DNA of 64,000 nucleotides. Origin: Candidatus Bathyarchaeota archaeon. Its GTDB lineage: Archaea > Thermoproteota > Bathyarchaeia > Bathyarchaeales > Bathycorpusculaceae. The position numbers and the translations under genes were made by a program. Where the stretch lies: positions 83,309 to 147,308 of the forward strand of contig JAOZHY010000033.1 of assembly GCA_026014595.1 (NCBI GenBank). The letters run 5' to 3'. Of this stretch, positions 32,601 to 39,420 are shown piece after piece. Within the stretch, counting starts at the first letter, position 1. Each line of letters starts with the position of its first letter. The notes under the pieces were generated by a model. That model made no database searches. It saw nothing but the letters and a program-made list of their open reading frames with translations, and had not been told where the DNA came from.

Positions 32601-32646
32601 AGCAAACCCAGACTACCGAGAACTGCTTTACCCGCAACAAAAATAA
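29641..32646 (+). CDS. P-type ATPase, MgtA/MgtB-like Mg2+ transporter with C-terminal extension
   Basis: A 1001-residue P3B-type ATPase with a GTG start and AGGA upstream. Motifs are the N-domain/actuator TGES (SALTGESFPVEK), helix motif VGLTPELLPMIITVNLSKGA typical of MgtA, phosphorylation site CTDKTGTLTENR, KGAPEEIL, and GDGINDAPSL. The substrate is most likely Mg2+, moved into the cell. After the last helices (to ~855) there is an unusual ~140-residue cytoplasmic tail. It includes ISIKSLTDDLARSVDYPFTADEVVQNLHHLRRTGLVSIDW, which reads like a winged-helix domain and could be a regulatory or sensing unit. Ordinary MgtA proteins are about 900 residues. Neighbours show no operon. Confidence 0.9.
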   Translation: MVGYAPPALGVEEILSLPVDELLARLGSSFSGLSSEDVANRLEVYGRNELARRKKRVGIVEFLMHFRSPLVIILIIAALISGILQEIPNMIIILSIVFISVILDYYQESKANRAAELLKEKVTTTATVLRDGVRKEVKLPEVVPGDIIYLSAGDIAPADARVINAKDLFMNQSALTGESFPVEKTSAPITGQAASIVHWNNYLFMGTSVVSGTATAVVVKTGGSTEYGKIAKRLVSALPETEFERGIKGFGFLIMQVTMLLVLFVFFVNALLGRGVLDSLLFSVALAVGLTPELLPMIITVNLSKGAIAMSKKGVIVKRLSAIENFGSMNVLCTDKTGTLTENRITLVLHIDAEGNESDKILLYSFLNSYFQTGLKSPLDDAILAHKELDISGFQKIDEVPFDFVRRRVSVVVEHKRQRFLIAKGAPEEILKVCSYTELADVPSDLTDTLRKQIGQKFYDLSSDGFRVLGVAYKKLRKEKAVYSVNDETDMVFLGFVAFLDPPKETAKQSLQLLSKAGIELKILTGDNELVTRKTCEQLGFEVKGVALGSEISQMSDEGLARIVEEANVFARVTPAQKDRIINLLKANGHVVGFMGDGINDAPSLRTSDVGVSVDNAVDVAKESADIILLKNDLTVLGEGVLEGRKTFGNTMKYIMMGISSNFGNMFSVAGASLILPLLGFDFLPMLPIQILLNNLLYDLSQSTITTDNVDPEYVEKPKRWDIGFIKNFMISLGPVSSIFDFLTFFIMLFIFLPMVPASAPPTQKEHLFQTAWFIESLVTQTLVIFVIRTRHSPFWKSKPGRFLVISSFGIVAFALLVPYTFLGDRYFLFVQPPLTFFAVLAVLVAAYLLLAEVVKNWFYTRHAYRLEQVLIPKRRAALYLSRTTRFVQDIVAVVCLRVEDEISIKSLTDDLARSVDYPFTADEVVQNLHHLRRTGLVSIDWHKRIIKREKPMKEYVATRVVTNEMWPTIMQDWRRISETIEAEYGEANPDYRELLYPQQK

Positions 32647-32777
32647 GTTAGGCGGCCTTTTTCAAAGCCACTGTTTGTTTCGCTTTAAATAGGGGAGAGG
32701 GAGGCGCCTCTGAGTAGACAGTTCTGAACGCAGCAAACAATCAGTTGAATCTATTTATGCCCGTAGGGAATAAACGG

Positions 32778-32987
32778 TTAGAAGCGCTTTTCCTTTTCTT
32801 TTTCCTTCATCTGCTTCAACATTTGCCCAGCGATGCTCGTCAGGAAGATTACGCTGAAAACCAGTACTCCAATTCCTATCTTGTACGCCAGTTGCATGTC
32901 GGAGTAGAGCACTGCGAAGACAAGCACCACCATGAGCGCAATGGTTAAGCCGTCTTGCACGGTGTTAGCGCTTAACTTAAAACTCAT
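32778..32987 (-). CDS. Small two-helix membrane protein (69 aa)
   Basis: MSFKLSANTVQDGLTIALMV... forms two hydrophobic helices (~14-30 and 34-52) with a strongly basic/acidic tail (KQMKEKEKEKRF). The plus-strand ORF over the same bases is His-rich and not protein-like. A family is not recognised. It is followed downstream by the 3' end of the P-type ATPase gene (convergent) and preceded by the ArsR-like gene on the same strand 66 bp away. It may be a membrane accessory protein, but this is only inferred from size and layout. Confidence 0.65.
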   Translation of the reverse strand: MSFKLSANTVQDGLTIALMVVLVFAVLYSDMQLAYKIGIGVLVFSVIFLTSIAGQMLKQMKEKEKEKRF

Positions 32988-33053
32988 TCTTTTAACGTCG
33001 CCTTTTAAGGCGTCTTTCTCAGCGTCGCTTATTAATTTTCTCCCGAATTACCT

Positions 33054-33425
33054 CTATCCGCGACCAATATACGTCATTTTTGCCGCTTCCTTCTTCATAT
33101 ACTCCTTAAGCTTCTCTGGCGGAATGCACTCCGTAAGTCCAGGGCAATACTTGTTTACGTGAAATTCAAGAAGCCCGGAAAGCGGCTCAATAATCTCCTT
33201 ATTCACCGCAAAACGCTTCTCGTCACCAGACCCTTCCGAAAGAACTAACGCAGTACGCTCTAGCTTCTCCAAGTTTTCAGCCACAAGCGCCTGCTTCAGG
33301 TTCAAAGCCTCCGAAATCTCAGCTAAGCCCTTAGGTCCTTCTCTGAGAACATCGATTATGGCCAGCCGTGTATGGCTTGCCAGCGTGGAAAAGAACAAGT
33401 AGTTGGCTTCGTTCGAAAAATCCAT
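33054..33425 (-). CDS. ArsR-type winged-helix transcription regulator
   Basis: 123 residues from ATG 33425 (MDFSNEANYLFFSTLASHTRL). The longer frame from 33566 has no family match and overlaps ltaE. The core helix-turn-helix is TRLAIIDVLREGPKGLAEISEALNLKQALVAENLEKLERTALV, followed by the wing SEGSGDEKRFAVNKE. The C-terminus has CPGLTECIPPEKLKEYMKKEAAK, where two Cys could bind a metal or form a redox switch, but the classic ArsR metal box is absent. It lies 121 bp downstream of the threonine aldolase gene on the same strand. Target genes are unknown. Confidence 0.8.
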   Translation of the reverse strand: MDFSNEANYLFFSTLASHTRLAIIDVLREGPKGLAEISEALNLKQALVAENLEKLERTALVLSEGSGDEKRFAVNKEIIEPLSGLLEFHVNKYCPGLTECIPPEKLKEYMKKEAAKMTYIGRG

Positions 33426-33546
33426 CCTCTGTGCACCTGTGCGAAGTAATGCTACAGTTGATACGACTGGCAGGTTATTTAAACCTGCTGAAAAACTTGA
33501 TGCAGCGTGATCTGGAAAAATCAAGCGCACGGCAAGAAGCCAAAAA

Positions 33547-34602
33547 CTATCCAACACGCAGTTCACTCGACACCTTTTCGAGTGCCGCTATGGTTTTTTC
33601 AATGTGGTCTCTCTCAATCCCTCTGTGCGTAACCATTCGCACCACGTTCTTGCTATTCGTTAAGGCCAGAATGCCATCTTTCTCCAGTTTCGACAGGAAC
33701 AAATCATCCGCAACTCCCAAGTCGCTGATGTCAAAACATACCATGTTTGTCTGTACGCGCCTCATGTCTACACTAATCCCCCCTATCTTGGAAATTCCCT
33801 CCGCCAAACGCTTGGCATTTTCGTGGTCTTCTTTCAGCCTGTCTATCATCTTCTCCAAGGCAATGATACCTGACGCAGCAATTATGCCTGCTTGCCTCAT
33901 TCCACCGCCTAAAACCTTCCTTATTTTCCGGGCTCTTTCAATGAATTCCTGAGTGCCAACAACTAACGAGCCGATTGGGCAGCTTAAACTCTTAGAAAGA
34001 CAAAACATCAGATTATCAACATGCTTGGTGAACTCCTTAACGTCCACGTTTAGCGCGACTGCAGCGTTAAAAATTCTTGCGCCATCCATGTAGAGCTTCA
34101 AACCATGTGCCCTCACGACTTTGCTTATTGCACGTATCTGTTCAGGCGTTATGACGGTTCCGCCATGCCTGTTGTGCGTGTTCTCGATGCAGACGAGCGC
34201 AAGCTCTGGAAAATGGATGTTCTTAGGTCGTATGGCGGCTTCCACATCTTTCGGGTCAAGCGCACCCATACTGCTCTTCAAAGGCCAGGGAAGCAACCCG
34301 GCAATCATTGAGATGCCGCCTACTTCGTACCAGTAAATGTGCGATTCAGCTTCAAGAATCACGAGCTCCCCGCGTTTTGTGTTGCTCATCAAAGAGACCA
34401 AGTTGGCTTGGGTTCCGCTTGTAACGAGAAGCGCTGCCTCCTTGCCCATCTTCTCAGCCGCCATTTCTTCAAGCTTGTTAACCGTTGGGTCTTCCCCGAA
34501 AACGTCATCCCCCAGTTCCGCATGCCGAATAGCCTCCAGCATTTCCTCAGTGGGCAAGGTGACAGTGTCGCTTCTCAAATCAATAATTTCTTTAGACGGC
34601 AT
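33547..34602 (-). CDS. ltaE: Low-specificity L-threonine aldolase
   Basis: 351 residues of a PLP-dependent fold-type I enzyme. It splits L-threonine or allo-threonine to glycine and acetaldehyde. Family features are IDLRSDTVTLPTEEML at the N-terminus, ALLVTSGTQANLVSLM (PLP phosphate loop), ENTHNRHGGTV, the PLP-stacking/aspartate region LYMDGARIFNAAVAL, and the Schiff-base Lys in FCLSKSLSCPIGSLV. VLGGGMRQAG is also present. Usual enzymes have SKGL(G/C)AP; here SKSLSCP, a mild change. It is divergent from the GAF-protein gene, with an AT-rich promoter region (tttgaataaataatatttaata) between. Glycine supply or threonine breakdown is the likely role. Confidence 0.9.
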   Translation of the reverse strand: MPSKEIIDLRSDTVTLPTEEMLEAIRHAELGDDVFGEDPTVNKLEEMAAEKMGKEAALLVTSGTQANLVSLMSNTKRGELVILEAESHIYWYEVGGISMIAGLLPWPLKSSMGALDPKDVEAAIRPKNIHFPELALVCIENTHNRHGGTVITPEQIRAISKVVRAHGLKLYMDGARIFNAAVALNVDVKEFTKHVDNLMFCLSKSLSCPIGSLVVGTQEFIERARKIRKVLGGGMRQAGIIAASGIIALEKMIDRLKEDHENAKRLAEGISKIGGISVDMRRVQTNMVCFDISDLGVADDLFLSKLEKDGILALTNSKNVVRMVTHRGIERDHIEKTIAALEKVSSELRVG

Positions 34603-34709
34603 TTCACTTCACTTTCCACAGATGCCTTATTACAATCGACTGCTATTTGAATAAATAATATTTAATAATACTGCGGAACGGAAACGGAAAGAGAACAAGG
34701 TGCAAAGTG

Positions 34710-35174
34710 ATGGATAAAAACGACCTGTTCAAAGTCCTGACAAAACGTGCAAACGAAATTCTCGGAAGCAGATTAAGTCGAGACGAAAAACTGAAAGCCA
34801 TCTGCAAACTGCTCAGGGACAACGTTTCCTACTATAATTTTGTCGGCTTCTACATCGTGGATGAGAAGCGAAAAGAGTTAGTGCTCGGTCCCTTTGAAGG
34901 AGAACCAACCGAACATATTAGAATACCTTTCGGAGTAGGAATATGCGGTCAAGCCGCAAAGCTAAGAAAGCCATTCATCGTGCAGGATGTTACAGAAGAA
35001 ACGAACTATCTTTCATGCAGCGCAAATGTAAAAGCGGAAATCGTCATTCCCATTTTCCACAAAAACGAAGTCGTCGGAGAACTTGACATCGACTCGCACA
35101 TGCTTTCGCCGTTCACATCAGAAGATACGGAATTCCTTGAAAAAATAGCTGAACAAGTGGCAGAACTCCTCTAA
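34710..35174 (+). CDS. GAF-domain protein, free methionine-(R)-sulfoxide reductase-like
   Basis: 154 residues. ATG 34710 has AAGGTG at 7 nt; GTG 34707 is one codon earlier. A short N-terminal helix is followed by a single GAF domain, with YYNFVGFYIVDEKRKELVLGPF, IPFGVGICGQAAKLRKPFIVQDVTE, YLSCSANVKAEIVIPIF and VVGELDIDSHMLSPFTSED. This is the pattern of fRMsr (YebR/MsrC) enzymes, in which Cys residues of the CG and LSC positions carry out reduction of free methionine-R-sulfoxide. Both Cys positions are present, so an enzymatic role against oxidised methionine is more likely than a signalling one. It acts in the cytoplasm and is divergent from ltaE. Confidence 0.78.
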   Translation: MDKNDLFKVLTKRANEILGSRLSRDEKLKAICKLLRDNVSYYNFVGFYIVDEKRKELVLGPFEGEPTEHIRIPFGVGICGQAAKLRKPFIVQDVTEETNYLSCSANVKAEIVIPIFHKNEVVGELDIDSHMLSPFTSEDTEFLEKIAEQVAELL

Positions 35175-35203
35175 ACACTATGGAAGAGATTGATGAAATT
35201 CGT

Positions 35204-36148
35204 TTACGAGACCAGCAAGATGGCGACTACTATTAAAACCGCACCTACTCCTGAAATCACGGTAAAGACTTCGCCGAGGAAAACTGTGGAAATTGTAACA
35301 GCAGCTATTATTTCAGTTAAGAGAACCACCGCCGAAGTCACAGGCGTAATATTCTTCAGTCCTTTCAGCCACAGGTAATAAGGCACCACCCAGCATAAAA
35401 TCGCGGTGTAGAAGATGGCGACCCAAGCGTTCCACGGCAAAGAAGCATACGTCGCCGCAGAAAACGGTGCAGTTGGCAGCAACGGCAACATTGTAAAAAG
35501 CAAAAGCCACGTCATTGACTGAACCATGTTCCCGCTTTCTCGAACCAACGGTTTATTGTAGACTATGAAGACAGCCCACAGGACTCCAGCGCAGATTACA
35601 AGCAAGTCGCCCAACAACTCGCCGGCGCCGAACCCTGTAAAATTCAAGTTTGTTGTCATCAGCAACACTCCGAGAAGGCTTACCATGACGCCCACCGCTT
35701 TTCTGCCGCCTAAACGCTCCTTCAAGGCTATTGGACTTAATAGCGCGACCCACACGGCGCTAAGGTTAACAAACAATGATGATTCTGACGCCGATGCGTA
35801 AACCATGCCCGCGTACTGCATCAGGTATGCTACGCCGTTGATTACGCCTAGGAACAGGAGCAAGCGCTTCTTGCTAAAGTTGAAGCCAAAATTCTTCGTT
35901 ATCACCAGTACAAAAAGCATAGCAAGCGAAGCGACCAGAAAACGCAGGAAAACGAAGGTGTAAGCATCCATGTATTGCAAGCCGATTTTTATGGCGGGAA
36001 AAGAGGTGCCCCACAGGGAACCCGCTAAAACTGTCAGCAGTACCGCTTTCTTCTTGTCATCCGCCAGATAACGCGTCCGCAAGAACCATTCCTTTCTTTC
36101 CAAGTCATAAATTGGAACCTTCTTAAGGCTTTTGCCGCAACCTAACAA
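35204..36148 (-). CDS. EamA/DMT-family transporter
   Basis: Up to 314 residues with ten membrane helices in two five-helix EamA halves. The family motif AGSLWGTSFPAIKIGLQYMD (residues ~41-60) opens the first half and GELLGDLLVICAGVLWAVFIVYNK the second. Such proteins export amino acids or other metabolites. Two TTG starts are possible: 36148 (AGGA upstream) and 36082 (AAGGA at 7 nt, giving LRTRYLADDKKK). The second fits the family better because the first ~22 residues are not conserved in type. The substrate is unknown. It is convergent with the GAF-protein gene. Confidence 0.83.
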   Translation of the reverse strand: MLGCGKSLKKVPIYDLERKEWFLRTRYLADDKKKAVLLTVLAGSLWGTSFPAIKIGLQYMDAYTFVFLRFLVASLAMLFVLVITKNFGFNFSKKRLLLFLGVINGVAYLMQYAGMVYASASESSLFVNLSAVWVALLSPIALKERLGGRKAVGVMVSLLGVLLMTTNLNFTGFGAGELLGDLLVICAGVLWAVFIVYNKPLVRESGNMVQSMTWLLLFTMLPLLPTAPFSAATYASLPWNAWVAIFYTAILCWVVPYYLWLKGLKNITPVTSAVVLLTEIIAAVTISTVFLGEVFTVISGVGAVLIVVAILLVS

Positions 36149-36204
36149 TCCTGATTACCCTAGAAGAACTACGAAAGTGATGGCAAGCATTTCCAAGCGT
36201 TCCT

Positions 36205-37419
36205 TCATGCATAGCGAATTTCTTCAGGCATTTTCACGTTTCTAAAATAGAACCAAAACATTACAATCGAGATGATGTAGAGTATTCCTGCCAAGAAAAA
36301 GGGTTCCGCCAATAGCCCCATTCCCATCAGCCACGCTCCAATGAACGTGCTTAACGCATTAGGCAATCTCCATAATGCACCGCTTATGCCCGACGCTGCT
36401 CCTCGCTCGTCCTCTGCCACTAACCCCATAATCATCGACTGAGAAAGCGGACTTGCCATGTTCATAAGCAGCGCTCTCATGCTGTAAACTAACCCGGCTA
36501 AAGCGTAATTGGGTGAAAGAGGTGTAAGGAACATGAAAACGGTTGACATCGCCTGTGTTATGACTATGGCTTTGGCAAGACCAAATTTTTTGGCTAACGG
36601 TGGAGCAGCCAGTATGGCTAAACCAATCAAGACGCTTGACACTGCCAAAATAGGTGCACTTATTTTATCCGAAATCCCGTATTGCAAATTAAACCACAGC
36701 GTCATAAGAGGAACCACCATGCCTGCTCCGAAAGCAAGTACGGCGCTAGCCAAAGTATATTTGACCAGAACACTTTTTGATTTTCTCGGAAACAAATCTG
36801 CGATGCTTGCCCGCGGTTTCTTGAGCATTTTTGACTCACTTACTTTGAGCATGATTAATGTAGAAACTAAACTTAAGACAGCTATCAAAACGAAGAGTAG
36901 CACATGACCTTCTTTGTCCGTGAACCCGGCAAGCTCAAAAACTGCTACCGCAGGCACCGCGAAACTGCCCACTCCAAAAGCCATGCTTTGGGCAAAGCCG
37001 TACAGGGAAAAGACGCTGGTTCTTTTTTCATCCATTGCTTTTTCCGCAAGTAGCGCGCTGCTTGACGCTAGAACAGCGGCTTCTGAGATGCCTTCCAAAA
37101 CGGCGGCTGATAGCAGTATAAGAGGGTTTGTTGTTAGAGCGAAAACAACAAGAATTACGCTTGCCAGCACGTTACCAACGATGAGAAGTTTCTTTCTTCC
37201 ATAAACGTCTGCGGCAACGCCTAGAAGAATGCTGGCGATGAAGGTAGAGATACCCATTAAAGATATCACTATTCCCGTAAAATCAGCAGGCACCCCTTGA
37301 ACGGTGGTTAGAAAGTATGCTATGTCAGTGAACAGTAAACCGTAGGCAACCGCGGGCAATATTGACGCGTATATTAGGTACTTTGCTTCTTTTGGCGTGC
37401 CGTTGTAGCTGCTGAACAC
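36205..37419 (-). CDS. Major facilitator superfamily transporter
   Basis: 404 residues, 12 helices. The MFS signature GVAADVYGRKKLLIVGN follows helix 2 (residues ~63-79), and the second half repeats it weakly (AAPPLAKKFGLAKAIVITQA). GTG start 37419 with GAGGT upstream. A long intracellular loop separates halves (SESKMLKKPRASIADLFPRKSKS). The closest general pattern is drug or sugar efflux MFS; the substrate is not predictable. It lies on the same strand as the EamA transporter downstream, with a 56-bp gap, so the two may be co-transcribed. Confidence 0.83.
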   Translation of the reverse strand: MFSSYNGTPKEAKYLIYASILPAVAYGLLFTDIAYFLTTVQGVPADFTGIVISLMGISTFIASILLGVAADVYGRKKLLIVGNVLASVILVVFALTTNPLILLSAAVLEGISEAAVLASSSALLAEKAMDEKRTSVFSLYGFAQSMAFGVGSFAVPAVAVFELAGFTDKEGHVLLFVLIAVLSLVSTLIMLKVSESKMLKKPRASIADLFPRKSKSVLVKYTLASAVLAFGAGMVVPLMTLWFNLQYGISDKISAPILAVSSVLIGLAILAAPPLAKKFGLAKAIVITQAMSTVFMFLTPLSPNYALAGLVYSMRALLMNMASPLSQSMIMGLVAEDERGAASGISGALWRLPNALSTFIGAWLMGMGLLAEPFFLAGILYIISIVMFWFYFRNVKMPEEIRYA

Positions 37420-37627
37420 TTTTGATGTTAACCTCGTGTTCAGACGATTCTATCTACTTGCATAACTATTTTTCCATGCGGTTGCCAATATTCTTTGTAA
37501 CTAAATCTCAATTGTGTTATTTTCCACCACCAACAGAGCGTAACAATGCGGAGGTTCCGATTTTCCGGTTTTGCCACTGTGAGCTTACAAAAAGAGAAAG
37601 CTCAGAAAGATTCCGAAGCGTGATGCT

Positions 37628-37834
37628 CTATTCGATTTTGCCCCACTTAACGCGATTCCAGAATCTTTCGTGAAAGTAATACAAAATCATTGTTATCACG
37701 TTGTAGATGCCTCCGATGGCAACAGCGACATCCAGTCTAGCGGTCAACAGGTATGATACAACAATGCTCACTACGATACAGATGAATCGCCAGACAATAG
37801 ACTTTGCAATGGACCTCTTTCTAGTTTCCTTCAT
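37628..37834 (-). CDS. DUF2061 small membrane protein
   Basis: 68 residues starting at ATG 37834 (MKETRKRSIAKSIVWRF). The pattern KSIVWRFICIVVSIVVSYLLT ... IYNVITMILYYFHERFWNRVKWG is typical of DUF2061: two helices ending in an aromatic-rich HERFWNRVKWG. The longer frame from 38119 runs into the universal stress protein promoter and is not used. A strong TATA box lies 24-33 nt upstream of the ATG, so the mRNA should be leaderless or nearly so. The family is of unknown function, sometimes fused to APS kinase. Confidence 0.85.
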   Translation of the reverse strand: MKETRKRSIAKSIVWRFICIVVSIVVSYLLTARLDVAVAIGGIYNVITMILYYFHERFWNRVKWGKIE

Positions 37835-37856
37835 ATGCTTCCACTTCGTTCTCGAG

Positions 37857-37868
37857 CATATATAAACT
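37857..37868 (-). promoter_or_regulatory. TATA box of the DUF2061 gene (leaderless)
   Basis: gtttatatatgc on the minus strand, centred about 28 nt before the ATG at 37834. With the usual ~25-nt TATA-to-start distance, transcription would begin at or next to the ATG. Confidence 0.65.
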
Positions 37869-38002
37869 TCTTTTGAATTAACGGTTTTTGCAAGATGTAC
37901 AGAATTTTTAATGGCATACGCGTCTCTTTTTGCTGCCGCAGAATGGCGTGACTGCGAACACTTAATAGAAAGTAACGGCAAAGTAAATTCAGGAGAAGGA
38001 AA

Positions 38003-38932
38003 TTGACAAGTTTTAACAATATTCTCGTGCCAATTGACGATTCGCTTCAGTCCAGAATCGCGCAGGAAATGGCGGTCTTTATAAGCAAATTGTTCAAATC
38101 GCAGGTCGCTATTATGCACGTTATTCCAAATGAGGTGTTGACTCCAGGACAGACTTACACTCAGAGAGAAAATTACATACCGATAAGCACTGCCACTGGA
38201 CAGTTTCCGAGAACTTTAAGTCTTCCCAAAACTAGAGAAAACGTCTTTCCAGAAGAGGTAGTCAGAGAAGTGATTGAACAGTACAGGAATGCTGGAAAAA
38301 CATTACTTGCCAAGAGTGCATCATTGTTTGCCGAAGAAGGCATTGCTGTCAAAGAAATACTTGTGGACGGAAACGACACGGCTGAAACCATAATCGCCGA
38401 AGCTGAAGCTGGAAACTACGACCTCATCATAATGGGCAACAGCGCCAACGAAGAGAATGAGCTTGACCTCCACCTCGGCAGCGTCGCAAAAGAAGTCGCC
38501 TCAAGCGTTAAAACTTCCATTCTGATAGTCAGGAAAAAAAGAGAAGCGAAGAAAATTCTGATACCCGTTGACGGTTCAGCCAAAGATGAGCAGACATTAC
38601 AAACAGCTCGCATGATAGCACACGCAGCTGGCGCCAAAATAGTTCTGCTTCACGTTCAAGAAAAAACCATCTTAAGGTTGAGACCTGAAATCAAGGAAAT
38701 CGGTCTTCAAATCCTTAAGAACGCCTCAAAGATGATTGAAGGGACTCAATCTGAACAGAAACTCGTTGCTGGCGACCCTGCCAAAGCTATAATTCAAACA
38801 GCCGAACAAGCTGACGTTGACTTGATCGTCATGGGTAGCGGTGAACGCAGCACTCTGAGAGGGTTCTTTCTGGGAAGCGTAAGCGATCATGTTCTCAACC
38901 ATGCAACTGTTCCTGTCCTACTCGTAAAATGA
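38003..38932 (+). CDS. Universal stress protein with two tandem UspA domains
   Basis: 309 residues, TTG start with GGAGAAGG upstream. Domain 1 (FNNILVPIDDSLQSRIAQEMAVF ... DLIIMGNSANEENELDLHLGSVAKEVASSVKTSILIV) and domain 2 (AKKILIPVDGSAKDEQTLQTARMI ... DLIVMGSGERSTLRGFFLGSVSDHVLNHATVPVLLV) are both UspA folds. The ATP-binding G-2x-G-9x-G(S/T) type loop is best kept in domain 2; domain 1 has an altered loop. A loop insertion in domain 1 (PGQTYTQRENYIPISTATGQF) is unusual. It is a cytoplasmic stress or signalling protein. The gene is divergent from DUF2061. Confidence 0.88.
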   Translation: MTSFNNILVPIDDSLQSRIAQEMAVFISKLFKSQVAIMHVIPNEVLTPGQTYTQRENYIPISTATGQFPRTLSLPKTRENVFPEEVVREVIEQYRNAGKTLLAKSASLFAEEGIAVKEILVDGNDTAETIIAEAEAGNYDLIIMGNSANEENELDLHLGSVAKEVASSVKTSILIVRKKREAKKILIPVDGSAKDEQTLQTARMIAHAAGAKIVLLHVQEKTILRLRPEIKEIGLQILKNASKMIEGTQSEQKLVAGDPAKAIIQTAEQADVDLIVMGSGERSTLRGFFLGSVSDHVLNHATVPVLLVK

Positions 38933-39028
38933 AAGTAGTTTGGGACAGCAGTTTTAGATTTAGTTGCAAACGTGTGGTTGGAAAGACAATATAAGTGGGA
39001 TGACCTCAATGGTTAGGATTGAAGAATA

Positions 39029-39394
39029 ATGGCGCGACCATCTTGGCAGATGCAGTCAATCTGGCTCCTTCAGAGAAACCTGATTATTTGGGCAGTTAAC
39101 GGCTTATTATTTGCGATTTTAGTTATGTTTGGTTTCAACTTGGCTGACCTTGCTTTATCGGGTTATTTCTCCAAGATAACACTGCTTGAAACAGGCATCG
39201 CTTTCTTAGTAGGAGGGGTTCTTGCATTTTCAGGCTCTATTCTGCCCAGTAAAGTCAAGGAGTACCTTCGTAAGTCAGAGGAGCAATGGTCGATTGAAAA
39301 GCTTCGCAAAAGCGAAAAAAGAGCAAACAAATACATTCTCCTTGCTGCTATATTGTTTGTCGAATCAATAGCAGTTTCATTTTTGGGAGTTTGA
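39029..39394 (+). CDS. Small three-helix membrane protein (121 aa)
   Basis: 121 residues. Hydrophobic helices at ~18-38 (IIWAVNGLLFAILVMFGF), ~53-71 (TGIAFLVGGVLAFSGSI) and ~101-119 (YILLAAILFVESIAVSF) flank a charged stretch (KVKEYLRKSEEQWSIEKLRKSEKRANK). The layout suggests that the loop lies in the cytoplasm. The family is not recognised. It is convergent with the substrate-binding protein gene, and an A/G-rich tract between them can terminate the minus-strand gene. Confidence 0.65.
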   Translation: MARPSWQMQSIWLLQRNLIIWAVNGLLFAILVMFGFNLADLALSGYFSKITLLETGIAFLVGGVLAFSGSILPSKVKEYLRKSEEQWSIEKLRKSEKRANKYILLAAILFVESIAVSFLGV

Positions 39395-39395
39395 T

Positions 39396-39418
39396 GAAAA
39401 AGAAAAAAGAGGAAGAGA
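39396..39418 (-). terminator. T-rich terminator of the substrate-binding protein gene
   Basis: On the minus strand the sequence after the stop reads cctcttcctcttttttctttttc. The T-tracts directly after a stop between convergent genes fit archaeal termination. Confidence 0.4.
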
Positions 39419-39420
39419 GG

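Noticed and set aside
37422..37673. 83-codon plus-strand ORF
   Set aside because: It lies between two minus-strand genes, overlaps the DUF2061 end, has no ribosome binding site and no protein-like pattern.
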